From positions 62,001 through 126,000 of the forward strand of contig NZ_PQSU01000008.1 in NCBI RefSeq assembly GCF_002920615.1: a stretch of 64,000 nt of DNA. Reading direction: 5' to 3'. This document shows positions 7,329-17,466 of the stretch, piece after piece. The stretch is from Streptomyces sp. Ru62. Lineage in GTDB: Bacteria > Actinomycetota > Actinomycetes > Streptomycetales > Streptomycetaceae. The notes beneath the pieces were generated by a model. It saw only the letters and a program-made list of their open reading frames with translations, searched no databases and was not told where the DNA came from. The position numbers and the translations under genes were made by a program. The number at the start of each line of letters is the position of its first letter. Position 1 is the first letter of the stretch.

Positions 7329-9794
7329 AAGTCATCTGTCCATAAAGGTGATGATTTGGAGAGGCGAAGGCAGGAGGCCGAAAGCCTGCCGTTCCACGAG
7401 TGCATCCTGGCCGCCGCTCGCGCGGTGGGCCGGGGAGCGTCCGTGCTGTGCGCCCTGCTCGGTGCGGTGGGCCTGTCCGGTTGGATCTCCGGCATCGCGG
7501 TGCTGAAGGGCGCCCTGCCCGGCGGTACCCCGGCCATGAGGCCGAACACTGCCGTGGCCCTCCTCGCGGTCGGTCTCTCGCTGTTCCTGGCGGCTCGCGG
7601 GCCCATGACCCGGCAGACGACCGCCGTGGCTCGCGGGGCCGCGGGCCTGGCCGCCCTGATCGGCGGGCTCACCCTGCTGGAGTACGTCACCGGGACCGGC
7701 CTCGGCATCGATCAGCTTCTCTTCCGGGACGACAGCGTCCGGCTGATGACCGGGGCGCCCGGACGGGTGGCACCGAGCGTGGCCGCGGCGCTGACGCTCG
7801 CAGGCGCGGCATCCCTGGGCCTGAGCATGCGCCGACTGCCCGCCTGGGCGGGCCAGATCTCGGGCCTGTCCGTCCTCGGCCTGGGCCTGCTGCGCCTGTA
7901 CGGGCTGGCCTACCACGCCCCCGAGATGGAACGCTTCGGCGCCTACATGGCCCTGCCCACCGCGCTGGCCCTGGTGCTGGCGGGCATCGCCGCGTTCCTG
8001 GCCCGCCCGGACGAGGGCCTCGCGGGGCTGCTGATGAAGGCGGGCATCATGAGCCCGCTGGGGCGCCGGCTGGTCGCCACCAACCTGATCGTCCCACTGC
8101 TGCTGGGCTGGGCCGTCCTGGCCGGTCAGGACGCCGGGCTGTACGGGGGGCGGCTGGGTACGGCACTGCTGGTGTGGGGACACGTGACCGTCTTCACCGT
8201 GGTCGTCTTCGTCACCCTGCCCGTGGGCCGCCGAGTCGAACTGGCACACGCCCGGGCCGAATGGCAGGTGCGGCAGAACGAACTGCTGCAGGCGTTCATG
8301 GACCACACGCCCGCGACGGTGTTCATCACCGACCTGGACGGCCGCTTCCTGGCGGTCAACTCAAGGTTCGAGGAGAACACCTGCCTGTCGTACGAACAGG
8401 TCCTGGGCCGGCGCGCCGAAGACGTCCTGCCGGTCGACCTGGCACGTCACATGAGCTCCGACGACTTCGGCACGCGGGTGCGCGACACCGCCGTACAGCG
8501 GGAGGAGCGTCTGCTGCTGCCGATAGGCCCCCGGGACGTCCTCACCACCTTGTTCCCGCTCACCGACCCGACCGACACCCCCTACGCCGTCTGCGGTGTG
8601 GTCATCGACGTCACCGAACGGGTCGCGGCCCAGCGCGAGGTCCAGCGCTCCCACCAGCGGTTCCGCGCGCTCCTGGAATCCGCACCCGACGCCACCCTCA
8701 TCACGGACGGCGACGGCAGCATCGTCATGGCCAACGCACAGGTGCAACGACTCTTCGGCCACAGGCCGGACGACCTCGTCGGCACCAACGTCGCCGACCT
8801 GGTGCCCGGCGCCCGGCGCCGCCGACACAGCGCGCTGCTGAGCGCCTACCTGCGACGGCGCGATCCGCAGCCGATCGTCCTGGACCGGGACCTGTACGGG
8901 TTGCACCGCGACGGGGTCGAATTCCCCGTCGAGGTCAGCGTCAGCACCCTCCAGGACGAACAGGAGGCGGTGATGTTCATGGCCGTACGGGACATCACCG
9001 AACGCCGACAGAGCGAAGCGGAACGAGCCGGACGCTACGAGCAGCAGCGACGCATCGCCTACACCCTGCAGCACAGTCTCATGGGCGAGCCGCCCCGGCT
9101 GCCGCACCTGTCCAGCGCACACCGCTACCTGGCGTCCGTCCAGGACCCCGGGGTGGGCGGCGACTGGTTCGACATCATCCCCCTGGACGCCCACCGCACC
9201 GGCATCGTGATCGGCGACGTCATGGGCCGGGGGCTGGAAGCGGCGGCCGTCATGGGCCAGCTGCGCGCAGCCTCCCACGCACTGGCCCGTACGGGCATAC
9301 CGCCCAGCCGGCTCATGACCGGCCTGGACGCGTTCGTCGGTGACCTGGCGGACCAGCTCGTCACCTGCGTCTACCTGGTGATCGACCAGGAAGCCCACGA
9401 AGTCACCCTGTGCTCGGCCGGACACATGCCGGTCATCGCCCGGCCCCCTGACGGGCCCGCCCACCGGCTGCCGGCACCGGTCGGTGTGCCGCTGGGCGTC
9501 AACGAGCTGTCCGGCGCCGCGGTGCCGTTCGAGGAGACGACCCAGCCGCTGCTCCCGGGCAGTACCGTCGCGCTCTACACCGACGGACTCGTCGAGAGGC
9601 CCGGCACCGACATCGAGGTGCAGATCGACGTCCTCACCCGGACCCTCGACGGCGTGTTGAAGGACGCTCCCACCGATCCCGACACCCTGGACGCGACCGC
9701 GGCCCACCTGGTCGGCAGCCTCATCCCGGACACGGCCACCCACGACGACGACGTGACACTGCTCCTGCTCGGGCTGCCCGCACCCCAGCAGTGA
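7320..9794 (+). CDS. Membrane PAS-PAS-PP2C phosphatase
   Basis: 824 residues. There are about seven to eight hydrophobic helices (residues 35-300), two PAS domains (about 315-430, opening ATVFITDLDGRFLAVNSRFE, and 440-560, opening ATLITDGDGSIVMANAQVQR), then a SpoIIE-type phosphatase (about 590-820). The catalytic motifs are intact: VGGDWFDII, GDVMGRGLEAA, SAGHMPVI, LYTDGLVERPGTDI and HDDDVTLLLL. It is a membrane sensor that should dephosphorylate an anti-sigma antagonist in response to a ligand or redox signal at the PAS domains. The ATG at 7320 has no Shine-Dalgarno site; a TTG at 7356 preceded by AAAGGTG is a credible alternative start. Its stop lies 6 bp from the stop of the converging beta-galactosidase. 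Confidence 0.88.
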   Translation: MPLKSSVHKGDDLERRRQEAESLPFHECILAAARAVGRGASVLCALLGAVGLSGWISGIAVLKGALPGGTPAMRPNTAVALLAVGLSLFLAARGPMTRQTTAVARGAAGLAALIGGLTLLEYVTGTGLGIDQLLFRDDSVRLMTGAPGRVAPSVAAALTLAGAASLGLSMRRLPAWAGQISGLSVLGLGLLRLYGLAYHAPEMERFGAYMALPTALALVLAGIAAFLARPDEGLAGLLMKAGIMSPLGRRLVATNLIVPLLLGWAVLAGQDAGLYGGRLGTALLVWGHVTVFTVVVFVTLPVGRRVELAHARAEWQVRQNELLQAFMDHTPATVFITDLDGRFLAVNSRFEENTCLSYEQVLGRRAEDVLPVDLARHMSSDDFGTRVRDTAVQREERLLLPIGPRDVLTTLFPLTDPTDTPYAVCGVVIDVTERVAAQREVQRSHQRFRALLESAPDATLITDGDGSIVMANAQVQRLFGHRPDDLVGTNVADLVPGARRRRHSALLSAYLRRRDPQPIVLDRDLYGLHRDGVEFPVEVSVSTLQDEQEAVMFMAVRDITERRQSEAERAGRYEQQRRIAYTLQHSLMGEPPRLPHLSSAHRYLASVQDPGVGGDWFDIIPLDAHRTGIVIGDVMGRGLEAAAVMGQLRAASHALARTGIPPSRLMTGLDAFVGDLADQLVTCVYLVIDQEAHEVTLCSAGHMPVIARPPDGPAHRLPAPVGVPLGVNELSGAAVPFEETTQPLLPGSTVALYTDGLVERPGTDIEVQIDVLTRTLDGVLKDAPTDPDTLDATAAHLVGSLIPDTATHDDDVTLLLLGLPAPQQ

Positions 9795-9800
9795 CGCCGT

Positions 9801-12779
9801 TCAGCGGCCCGCCGCGATGCGCAGTCTGATCGTGCGGGCCTCGGGACGAAGAGCGAACCCGGGCCGCACGTCCGGTCCGCAGGAGCGCGAACCGAGTCCG
9901 TGCTGGGCCGCATCGATGATCAGGTGGCTCGTCGTCGACCCGGGAAGCTCGAACGGGTGCCTGGCCCGGGCGGTCTGCCGGGGGGTGTGGCGGCTGAGGG
10001 TGAAGCCCGGACGACGCCCGGCCCTGTCCGGGACCGCCTCGACGCGCAGCACCTCGGTGCCGCCGCTCAGCAGCGTCAGCCGGCGCAGTCCCGAGCGGTG
10101 CCCGGTCTCCTGGGGGCGCGCGTAGTCGACCGAGAGGTCGCGGACGCCCGCGGTGAAGCGACCTGTGCGCGCCGCACGCAGACTGTCGGGATAGGACTCG
10201 AACGGACCGAGACCGAACCACTCGGCGCCGTCGACCGGAGCCGTGCCGTCGGGAAAGCCGAAACGGATCCCGATCCGTGGCCACACCGTCCGCCAGCCTC
10301 TCGACGGCTCGATCTCCACCAGCAGTTCCAGCCCGTCGTCGTCGAGGGACCAGACGGAATCCACCGTCACCGAGGAGGCGGAGCCCGCCGCGGCGACCTT
10401 GTCGATCGTGCGCAGGGACCGCGCGGTCTGCTCCACGCACACGCGTCGCGTCATCAGCCGGTCCAGGCCGTCGCGACGCCACAGATCGGCGTGGGACACC
10501 CCGGCGACGGCGGCGTCGCTGTCCTCGACCCGGTCGGACGCGCTCTCGTCGTTGTCGGTCGGCGCCCGGAACAGTTCCAGCCGTGGGCCCGTCACGGCGC
10601 GGCCGGCGAGTCGTACGAGGGATCCGTCGACGAACTCGGCGATCCCCAGCGTCAGGGTCCCGTCTCCCGGCCGCCAGTCGGTCCGGGGCCGGGCCGCCGG
10701 AGGGGTACGAGGTGCCGACGCGTCCAGCTGGGCCGTCGCGATGACGTGCCCCTCGGGAGCCCAGGCCGTTCCGGCCGCCAGCACCGCGTCGACCGTGAGC
10801 CATGTCTCGGCGTCCCGCGACACCCGGACCGGTGGCAGCGGCACCCGCTCCGAGTCGCCCGGCCCGATGAGCGGGACCTCCAGGTCACCACTGTCCACGG
10901 GCACCCCGTCGTGTTCGACCCGCCAGCGGAAGCGCAGGTCGGAGGTGTCGGCGGAGTGCCGCAGGTTCGTGATCGTGACGCCGTCGTCGCCGAAGCCGAA
11001 GCGGATCGGCTGCACGACCGCCTTGAACTCGTGGAGGCCGGGCGTCGGCACGTCGTCGCTCAGCAGCATCCCGTCCATCACGAAGTTGCCGTCGTGCACC
11101 ACCTCCCCGAAGTCGCCGCCGTAGGCGTAGTACGGCGTTCCGTCCGGGGCGTCGGCCAGGATGCCGTGGTCACGCCACTCCCAGACGAAACCGCCGTGCA
11201 CGCGCGGGTACGTGTGCACCAGTGCCTCGTACGCGTCGAGTCCTCCGGGCCCGTTGCCCATCGCGTGCGCGTACTCGCACAGCAGGAACGGCTTGGCGCG
11301 CTGGCGGGCACTCTGGGCCGGAGTGCAGTGCGCCAGCGCCGAGCGGGCCCCGTCGGCGCCGATCTGCTCGATCTCCGGCACCGACGCGTACATGCGTGAG
11401 TAGACGTCGGTGTACTCGCCGGTGTGGTCGCCTTCGTAGTGCACGGGGCGTTCGGTGTCGCGGGCGTGGACCCACGCCGACATGGCGGCGAGGTTGCTTC
11501 CCGTCCCCGCTTCGTTGCCGAGCGACCAGATCACGATGCTGGGGTGGTTCTTGTCCCGTTCGACGGTGCGCTGGATGCGGTCGAGGAGCGCCCCGCGCCA
11601 CCGCGGGTCGTCGGAGGGATTGCCGGCCCAGTCGGCGTCTTCGAAGCCGTGCGTCTCCAGATCGCATTCGAGGACGACCCAGAACCCGAGTTCGTCGGCG
11701 AGGTCGAGCAGCCGTGGGTGCGGCGGGTAGTGGCTGGTGCGGATGGCGTTCACGTTGAACCGCTTCATCCGGGCCAGGTCCGCACGGGCATGCTCCTCGT
11801 CGAAGACGCGCCCGCGCTCGGGATGCGCCTCATGGCGGTTCATCCCGTGGAACACGACGCGGCGGCCGTTGACCAGGAACCGGTCGCCCCTGATCTCGAC
11901 CGTGCGGAACCCCACACGCAGGGCGATGCTCTCGGCGGCCGTCGACACGGTGGCGTCGTAGAGGCGGGGCCGTTCGGCCGACCAGGGCTCCACGCCGGCG
12001 ACGCCGAGGGGGGCCACGTCGGCGGGCGTCGCCCAGACCTGCTCGACGCCGAGTTCGGGGATGCGCAGGGTGACCGGGAACGCCGTCGCCTCGGCCGTGA
12101 CCTCGGGGTCGATGCGTCCGCGCCCGTCGTCGAATCCCGTGCGCAACCAGACGTCCTCGATGCCTCCGGCCGGCCGGGCGATCACGGTGACGTCCCGGAA
12201 GATGCCCGGCAGCCACCACTGGTCCTGGTCCTCCAGGTAACTGGCCGCCGACCACTGGTGCACCCGTACGGCGACGACGTTGTCGCCCGGGCGCACCGCT
12301 GAGGTGACGTCGAACTCGTGGGCGAGCCGGCTGCCACTGGCGCTGCCGATCTCCACGCCGTTCACCCACACCCTGAAGAACGACTCGACCCCGTCGAAGC
12401 GCAGCACGACGCGCTCGGCGTCCGACCAGTCGGCGGGCAGGCCGAAGTGCCGCCGGTAGTCGCCGGTGGGGTTCTCGTCCGGCACGTGGGGCGGGTCGAG
12501 CGGGAAGGGGAACCGGATGTTGGTGTAGAGGGGCCTGCCGTAGGCTCCGTCGCCCTGGAGCACCCAGTGGGAGGGGACCGGGATGCTGTCCCAGCCGTCG
12601 TCGTCGAACTCCTCCGCCGCGAAGTCCTCGGCCGCCGACGCCGTGGGCGACAGACGGAACCGCCACGGACCGTTCAGCGACCGGGAGGGAGCGTCGGAGT
12701 GCAGCCACGACCGCGCGGGACGCAATGCTCCGCGTCCGGGTGCGAGGTCCTGGACATGGGCGGAAAGTCTGGAGGACAA
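9801..12779 (-). CDS. Glycoside hydrolase family 2 beta-galactosidase (LacZ-like)
   Basis: 992 residues, close to the usual length of LacZ-type enzymes. In order: jelly-roll sugar-binding domain (about 30-215, with YTNIRFPFPLDPPHVPDENP), Ig-like linker, TIM barrel (about 300-620) and a C-terminal Bgal_small domain (about 710-990). SLGNEAGTG places the acid/base at Glu423, and LLCEYAHAMGNGPGG places the nucleophile at Glu502. No signal peptide is visible, so it should act on imported oligosaccharide in the cytoplasm. No ATG is available; the best start is TTG at 12779, with only a purine-rich stretch upstream, so the exact start is uncertain. It is the last gene of the sugar operon, behind GH38 and the ABC importer. 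The 114 bp before it are dominated by alternating G/C and GT runs. Confidence 0.9.
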   Translation of the reverse strand: MSSRLSAHVQDLAPGRGALRPARSWLHSDAPSRSLNGPWRFRLSPTASAAEDFAAEEFDDDGWDSIPVPSHWVLQGDGAYGRPLYTNIRFPFPLDPPHVPDENPTGDYRRHFGLPADWSDAERVVLRFDGVESFFRVWVNGVEIGSASGSRLAHEFDVTSAVRPGDNVVAVRVHQWSAASYLEDQDQWWLPGIFRDVTVIARPAGGIEDVWLRTGFDDGRGRIDPEVTAEATAFPVTLRIPELGVEQVWATPADVAPLGVAGVEPWSAERPRLYDATVSTAAESIALRVGFRTVEIRGDRFLVNGRRVVFHGMNRHEAHPERGRVFDEEHARADLARMKRFNVNAIRTSHYPPHPRLLDLADELGFWVVLECDLETHGFEDADWAGNPSDDPRWRGALLDRIQRTVERDKNHPSIVIWSLGNEAGTGSNLAAMSAWVHARDTERPVHYEGDHTGEYTDVYSRMYASVPEIEQIGADGARSALAHCTPAQSARQRAKPFLLCEYAHAMGNGPGGLDAYEALVHTYPRVHGGFVWEWRDHGILADAPDGTPYYAYGGDFGEVVHDGNFVMDGMLLSDDVPTPGLHEFKAVVQPIRFGFGDDGVTITNLRHSADTSDLRFRWRVEHDGVPVDSGDLEVPLIGPGDSERVPLPPVRVSRDAETWLTVDAVLAAGTAWAPEGHVIATAQLDASAPRTPPAARPRTDWRPGDGTLTLGIAEFVDGSLVRLAGRAVTGPRLELFRAPTDNDESASDRVEDSDAAVAGVSHADLWRRDGLDRLMTRRVCVEQTARSLRTIDKVAAAGSASSVTVDSVWSLDDDGLELLVEIEPSRGWRTVWPRIGIRFGFPDGTAPVDGAEWFGLGPFESYPDSLRAARTGRFTAGVRDLSVDYARPQETGHRSGLRRLTLLSGGTEVLRVEAVPDRAGRRPGFTLSRHTPRQTARARHPFELPGSTTSHLIIDAAQHGLGSRSCGPDVRPGFALRPEARTIRLRIAAGR

Positions 12780-12893
12780 GAGGTCACAACTCTCTCTCGA
12801 CTGCGAGTGTGCGAGGGTGCGGGCGCTGGGTGTGCGGGCGCGCGCGTGTGTGCGGGCGCCCGAGCGGGCGCGTCGAGCGCCGGCGGCGACCGG

Positions 12894-15623
12894 TCAGCGC
12901 ACCCGGACGGTGCGGATCTCCCAGGGGGCGAGGTCGAGTCCGAGCCCGTTCCGCACCGGCGTCCCGGACAGGGGCCTGCCCAGCAGGTCGACCGTGGTGG
13001 CTTCCGTGAACGGGCCGGTGACGCGGACGTACGATCCCGTGTCGCTCATCGCCGTCAGCCGGATCTCGGTACCGGCTCGGCGACCTGGGTCGGTGACCCG
13101 GCGAACGGCCGAGACGAGGACGTTCGTGCCGTCGACCCGGATGCCGGTCGCGTCCGGGGGCAGGTCACCCCCGGCGGGGGCGGTCCCACGGGTGACGAGG
13201 ACGTCGTTGCGGAACTCCTCGGCGTGCGCGACCGCCCGCGCACCCTCCCAGCCGGCGGCCGAGGGCAGCACCGCGAAACGGTTCTCGATGCGCATGCCCA
13301 GGTCCTGCGCACCCGGTGCGGGGATCTCGCTCGCCGCGGGCTCGTCACGGAGAGGATGGATGTTGACGCTGATCGAGCCGATGGCGCGCAGCAGGGTCAG
13401 GGCGAGTTCGGAGCCGCCGTCGACGAGCTCGTACTCACTGGAGTGGGCGAGCAGGACGTGTGCGGCGCCGGCCGACACGAAGGTGCTGGCGGGGAACGTC
13501 GGGATCGGGAATTCGCCCCAGCCGCCTTCGGCACTGAGCCCGCGTTCGGTGACGGCGAACTGCCCGGCGGAGGCCGACGTGTCCACGGGTTCGGGCAGCG
13601 GCACGTGGAAGCGCAGCCGGTGGTCGGCGGACTGGTTGAGGAAGGCGGTGGAGACACGGACGAACGGCTCCCCGGCACGCACTTCCACCAGCATCTCGAC
13701 CGGAGTCGGCACGGTCCGGCCGCCGCGCAGGTCGCGGTCGTAGGAGAGCTCCGTGGGCCACTCGTAGACACGGGTGACGCGCACGCGCGAACGCAGCGGG
13801 CCGCTTTCCAGGAGCTCGACGCTGATCTCCGCGGGCTCCGACACGAGCACGTCCCGGGCCGGAGGAGCGTAGTTGTAGCTGTCGCCGCGGTCACCGCCGT
13901 CGACGAGCCGGCCGACCCCGCTCAGCACGGTGCCGTCGGCGCCGGTCACCTTCAACGTGCCGTCTTCGGCGACTTCGGCCTCGACCAGCCCGTTCGACAG
14001 TGTGCGGGCCGTCGCCGTCGCCGGAGCGGGTGTCGCCGCGGGGGCGGCAGGCCGCTCGCTCGGCGCGACCCGGAAGCTCGCCAGCCCGCAGGCGGGGACG
14101 CGCACGGGCACCAGCGCGGTGGCGCGGGCCTCCTCCAGCGTCAGCACCCGCCACTCACCCGGATGCGCGGCAGCGGCGGCGGCGACATCGCGGCGCAGGA
14201 TCAGCAGGTCGAACGGTCCGCTGGTCGGCACCTCGGCGAGGTGGAAGACGAGCGAGCCCGAGGTGAGTTCGTAGCGGTCGATCAGCCGGCCGAAGAGTTC
14301 CCGGCGATGGATCCGGCGCAGCACGCGTTCGAGCTGCGAGGCGTCGACGCGCTCGTCGCTGAGTACGGTCGGGGCCTCGGAGATCAGTTGCACGGGGCGT
14401 TCGCAGCCGTCCGCGGTCGTCACGACCAGGGTGGTTCCCCGGGGCGGGGCCGCGACCTCCACCTCCACCAACGCCTCGCGGGGGAACGGCAGGGGATTGG
14501 CGGCCAGGTGGCCGTCGCTCGGCACCAGGGCGGCGGGCTCGGCGAGGGCCGAGTCCCGGACGGCGCGCGCGATCTGCGCGGCTTCGGCGAGCCGCGCCTC
14601 GACCTGGGCGCAGGTCTCGTCGGTGCCGGAACCGACCACCGAGTCGTGGGCCGTCGACTCGATGATCTTGTGCCAGGCGAGCGAGAGGAACGGCGAGTCG
14701 TCCCGCCCGGACCACAGCGCGTTCACCCGCTCGGCATGGTCGACGGTGCGCTCGGCCACGGCCATCCGCTGCTTGAGCCCGAGCCGGACGGACAGCACGC
14801 CCGGCAGGATGTTGCCGCGCACATGACTGCGTAGCTCACCGGTGACCACGGTGTCCGCCTCGTCGCGCACGTGCGCGCGGACGTACTCGTCGAGTGTGGC
14901 GAGGGTGATGGCGCGGTCCGGGCCGGCCGCCCGCCGCAGCCAGGACGCGAGCCGCGGGTCGGGCGCCGAGTGGTCGGTGCCGGCCATCGCCAGCACCGGG
15001 TCGTCGCCCCATCGCCGGGCCGTCATCTCCGTGTACTCGCCGAGCGCGCGGCCGATCCGGTCCGGAACCAGCAGGAGGTCCAGGCCGTTGTCGTAGCCGT
15101 CGAACAGGAACTCGGTGCGCACTTCGGAGCCGTCGGGAGCACGCCAGCGGAACGCGTGGCCTTCGACGGCACCGGGCACCCCGCGCCACAACGCGGCGTG
15201 CTCGATGCCGGCACGGGCCAGGATCTGCGGCATCTGCGCGATGTGGCCGAACATGTCCGGCAGATAGCCGATGGGCATCGCCCCGCCCAGGCTCTCCGCG
15301 ACCGCCCACCCGAGCTGGAGATTGCGGACGATGGTCTCGCCGGAGCAGAGGAACTCGTCGAGCAGGATCAGCCACGGCCCGATGGCGAGCCGACCCTCGC
15401 CGACCAGGGCCGCGAGACGATCGCGGTTCTCCGGCCGCATCTCCAGGTAGTCCTCGATCGCGGCCATCTGACCGTCGACGGTGAACCGGAAGTCCGGGTC
15501 CGCCTCGGCCGTCTCCAGCACGGTGTCGAGGGCGGTGACGAGCCGGTGCCGGAACACCTGGAAGGGCTCGTACCACTCACGGTCCCAGTGGAAGTGGGGC
15601 ACGAACACGGCCGGTTTGGGCAT
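12894..15623 (-). CDS. Glycoside hydrolase family 38 alpha-mannosidase
   Basis: 909 residues. The N-terminal GH38 catalytic domain opens VFVPHFHWDREWY, whose His10, His12 and Asp14 would bind the catalytic zinc. YLPDMFGH provides the nucleophile Asp123. The middle helical domain and the large C-terminal beta-sandwich domains follow, ending LAPWEIRTVRVR. It has no signal peptide and resembles bacterial MngB-like enzymes that act inside the cell on mannosides. The ATG at 15623 is preferred (GAAGGTG 9 nt upstream) over a GTG four codons earlier that lacks a ribosome site. It sits 34 bp after the second permease in the same operon. With GH2 it would strip mannose and galactose residues from the imported glycan (inference). 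Confidence 0.9.
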   Translation of the reverse strand: MPKPAVFVPHFHWDREWYEPFQVFRHRLVTALDTVLETAEADPDFRFTVDGQMAAIEDYLEMRPENRDRLAALVGEGRLAIGPWLILLDEFLCSGETIVRNLQLGWAVAESLGGAMPIGYLPDMFGHIAQMPQILARAGIEHAALWRGVPGAVEGHAFRWRAPDGSEVRTEFLFDGYDNGLDLLLVPDRIGRALGEYTEMTARRWGDDPVLAMAGTDHSAPDPRLASWLRRAAGPDRAITLATLDEYVRAHVRDEADTVVTGELRSHVRGNILPGVLSVRLGLKQRMAVAERTVDHAERVNALWSGRDDSPFLSLAWHKIIESTAHDSVVGSGTDETCAQVEARLAEAAQIARAVRDSALAEPAALVPSDGHLAANPLPFPREALVEVEVAAPPRGTTLVVTTADGCERPVQLISEAPTVLSDERVDASQLERVLRRIHRRELFGRLIDRYELTSGSLVFHLAEVPTSGPFDLLILRRDVAAAAAAHPGEWRVLTLEEARATALVPVRVPACGLASFRVAPSERPAAPAATPAPATATARTLSNGLVEAEVAEDGTLKVTGADGTVLSGVGRLVDGGDRGDSYNYAPPARDVLVSEPAEISVELLESGPLRSRVRVTRVYEWPTELSYDRDLRGGRTVPTPVEMLVEVRAGEPFVRVSTAFLNQSADHRLRFHVPLPEPVDTSASAGQFAVTERGLSAEGGWGEFPIPTFPASTFVSAGAAHVLLAHSSEYELVDGGSELALTLLRAIGSISVNIHPLRDEPAASEIPAPGAQDLGMRIENRFAVLPSAAGWEGARAVAHAEEFRNDVLVTRGTAPAGGDLPPDATGIRVDGTNVLVSAVRRVTDPGRRAGTEIRLTAMSDTGSYVRVTGPFTEATTVDLLGRPLSGTPVRNGLGLDLAPWEIRTVRVR

Positions 15624-15657
15624 GGTGGCAGACACCTTCTGTGCGTGGGGGCGAACG

Positions 15658-16515
15658 TCACTTGAGGGATCCGGCGGCGAGCCCGGTGCGCCAGAACCGC
15701 TGGAGGAGCACGAACACGATGATCACGGGCACGATCGACACCAGTGAGCCGGTGATCACGGACTGCTGGAGCAGCGGAGCGCGGGCGGTCTGGCCGTTCC
15801 ACTCGTACAGGCCCAGCGTGATCGGGAACAGGGACTCCTTCTGCAGCATCACCATCGGCAGGAAGAAGTTGTTCCAGATGGCCACGAACTGGAACAGGAA
15901 AATGGTCACCAGGGCCGGTGTCATCAGCCGGAACGCCACCGAGAAGAACGTGCGGAACTCACCCGCGCCGTCCAGCCGCGCCGACTCGATCAGTTCCTGC
16001 GGGACGGCCGCGTTCGCGAAGACGCGCGCGAGGTAGACGCCGAACGGGCTGACGATGCTGGGCAGGAACACCGCGAGATAGGTGTTGACGAGCCCGGTCG
16101 CCGAGAACAGCAGGAACAGCGGCAGGGCGAGCGCGGTGGTGGGTACGAGGACGCCGCCGAGGATGACGGAGAACAGCACCTCCCGGCCGCGGAACCGGAA
16201 CTTGGCGAGGGCGTAGCCGCACAGAGCGGAGATCAGGGTGCCCACGGCCGCGCCCAGCACCGCGTAGACGACGGTGTTGAGAGCCCAGCGGCCGAAGACG
16301 CCGTTGCTGCGGGTGAACAGGACGCGGAGGTTCTCCAGCAGGTTGAAGTGCGAGAACACCAGCCCGTTGGTGGAGGCCAGGTCGCCCTGCGGCTTCGTCG
16401 CCGCGACGACGAGGAAGTACACGGGCAGCAGGAAGTAGACGGCCAGGAGGAGCATCAGGGCCATGGCGGCCGTACGGCTGACGGGGCTCTCACGGATCAC
16501 GGAGGGGTTGCTCAC
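15658..16515 (-). CDS. ABC sugar transporter permease (MalG type)
   Basis: A 285-residue inner-membrane permease with six predicted helices of the carbohydrate CUT1 family. The cytoplasmic EAA loop is ELIESARLDGAGEFRTFFSV. It ends with the family-typical LLQRFWRTGLAAGSLK. The start GTG overlaps the stop of the first permease by 4 nt (GTGA), showing translational coupling. It pairs with the 315-residue permease and the lipoprotein to form an importer. No ATPase is encoded nearby; in streptomycetes a shared ATPase (MsiK) commonly serves such systems (established for the family, inferred here). Confidence 0.92.
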   Translation of the reverse strand: MSNPSVIRESPVSRTAAMALMLLLAVYFLLPVYFLVVAATKPQGDLASTNGLVFSHFNLLENLRVLFTRSNGVFGRWALNTVVYAVLGAAVGTLISALCGYALAKFRFRGREVLFSVILGGVLVPTTALALPLFLLFSATGLVNTYLAVFLPSIVSPFGVYLARVFANAAVPQELIESARLDGAGEFRTFFSVAFRLMTPALVTIFLFQFVAIWNNFFLPMVMLQKESLFPITLGLYEWNGQTARAPLLQQSVITGSLVSIVPVIIVFVLLQRFWRTGLAAGSLK

Positions 16516-17459
16516 AGTCCGGCCCTCTTCGCGGTCAGTCGCATGAACCCGAAGCTCAACACGAAGGTGATGACGGCGATGACCACGGAAACGGCCGCGG
16601 CCTGCTGGTAGTTGTTCCCGGAGGCCACCGTGTACGCGAGCATGTTCGGCGTGAAGGTGCTGGAGATGTTCGAGGAGATCTGGCGCAGCACGGCCGGCTC
16701 GGCGTACAGCTGGAGCGTGCCGATGATCGAGAACACCGAGGTCAGGACGATCGACGGAGCGATGATCGGCACCTTGACCCGCCAAGCGATCGTCCAGTTG
16801 CTCGCGCCGTCGATCTTGGCGGCCTCGTAGAGCTCCTGGGGGATCGACTGGAGGGCGGAGAACATGATCAGCATGTTGTAGCCGGTCCACAGCCAGGTGG
16901 AGACGTTGGCGGTCGACCACAGCACGGCCCCGGGGCCGAGGAAGTCCGGCTTGAGACCGATGCCGTTCAGCAGGTCGACGACAGGGCTGAGTTGGGGCGA
17001 GTACAGGTACGACCACATGATGGCGGCGATGACTCCGGGCACGGCGTACGGCATGAACGCGGTGATGCGGAAGAACGCCTTCAGCTTCAGCAGCGGAGTG
17101 TCCAGCAGCAGCGCGATGATCAGAGCGACGCACAGCATGACCGGCACCTGCACGACGCCGAACAGCCCGATGCGGCCGATGCTGGACCAGAACTCGGTGT
17201 TCCGCAGCACCTGCGCGTACTGCTCGAAACCGCCGAAGGTGGTGTACGAGGTTCCGTACTGCCCGCCGGTGCGGCGCACCACCCGGAGGCTCTGCCAGAG
17301 CGCGTAGCCGACGGGCACCAGGTAGAACAGCAGGAACGGCAGGAAGAAGGGGGTCAGGAACGCGGCCACGGTGCCCGCCCGGGGCCCGCCGCCGCGGAGG
17401 CGGCGGTGGACGCGGGTCGGCGCCGCCACGGATGCCGCGGGGGCTGCGGTGTCGGTCAT
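16512..17459 (-). CDS. ABC sugar transporter permease (MalF type)
   Basis: A 315-residue CUT1-family permease. A short positively charged N-terminus precedes six hydrophobic helices, beginning AGTVAAFLTPFFLPFLLFYL. The EAA loop reads ELYEAAKIDGASNWTIAWRV, the contact site for the ATPase. It lies between the solute-binding lipoprotein (7 bp upstream) and the second permease (4-nt overlap). The N-terminal membrane segments are of the short MalF kind without a large periplasmic loop. It forms the translocation pore with the MalG-type partner. Confidence 0.92.
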   Translation of the reverse strand: MTDTAAPAASVAAPTRVHRRLRGGGPRAGTVAAFLTPFFLPFLLFYLVPVGYALWQSLRVVRRTGGQYGTSYTTFGGFEQYAQVLRNTEFWSSIGRIGLFGVVQVPVMLCVALIIALLLDTPLLKLKAFFRITAFMPYAVPGVIAAIMWSYLYSPQLSPVVDLLNGIGLKPDFLGPGAVLWSTANVSTWLWTGYNMLIMFSALQSIPQELYEAAKIDGASNWTIAWRVKVPIIAPSIVLTSVFSIIGTLQLYAEPAVLRQISSNISSTFTPNMLAYTVASGNNYQQAAAVSVVIAVITFVLSFGFMRLTAKRAGL

Positions 17460-17466
17460 GCCGCGG

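Noticed and set aside
12318..14834. 838-codon plus-strand frame across the GH2/GH38 genes
   Set aside because: It is antisense to two glycosidases with complete catalytic motifs; its Gly/Arg/Val composition is a high-GC shadow.
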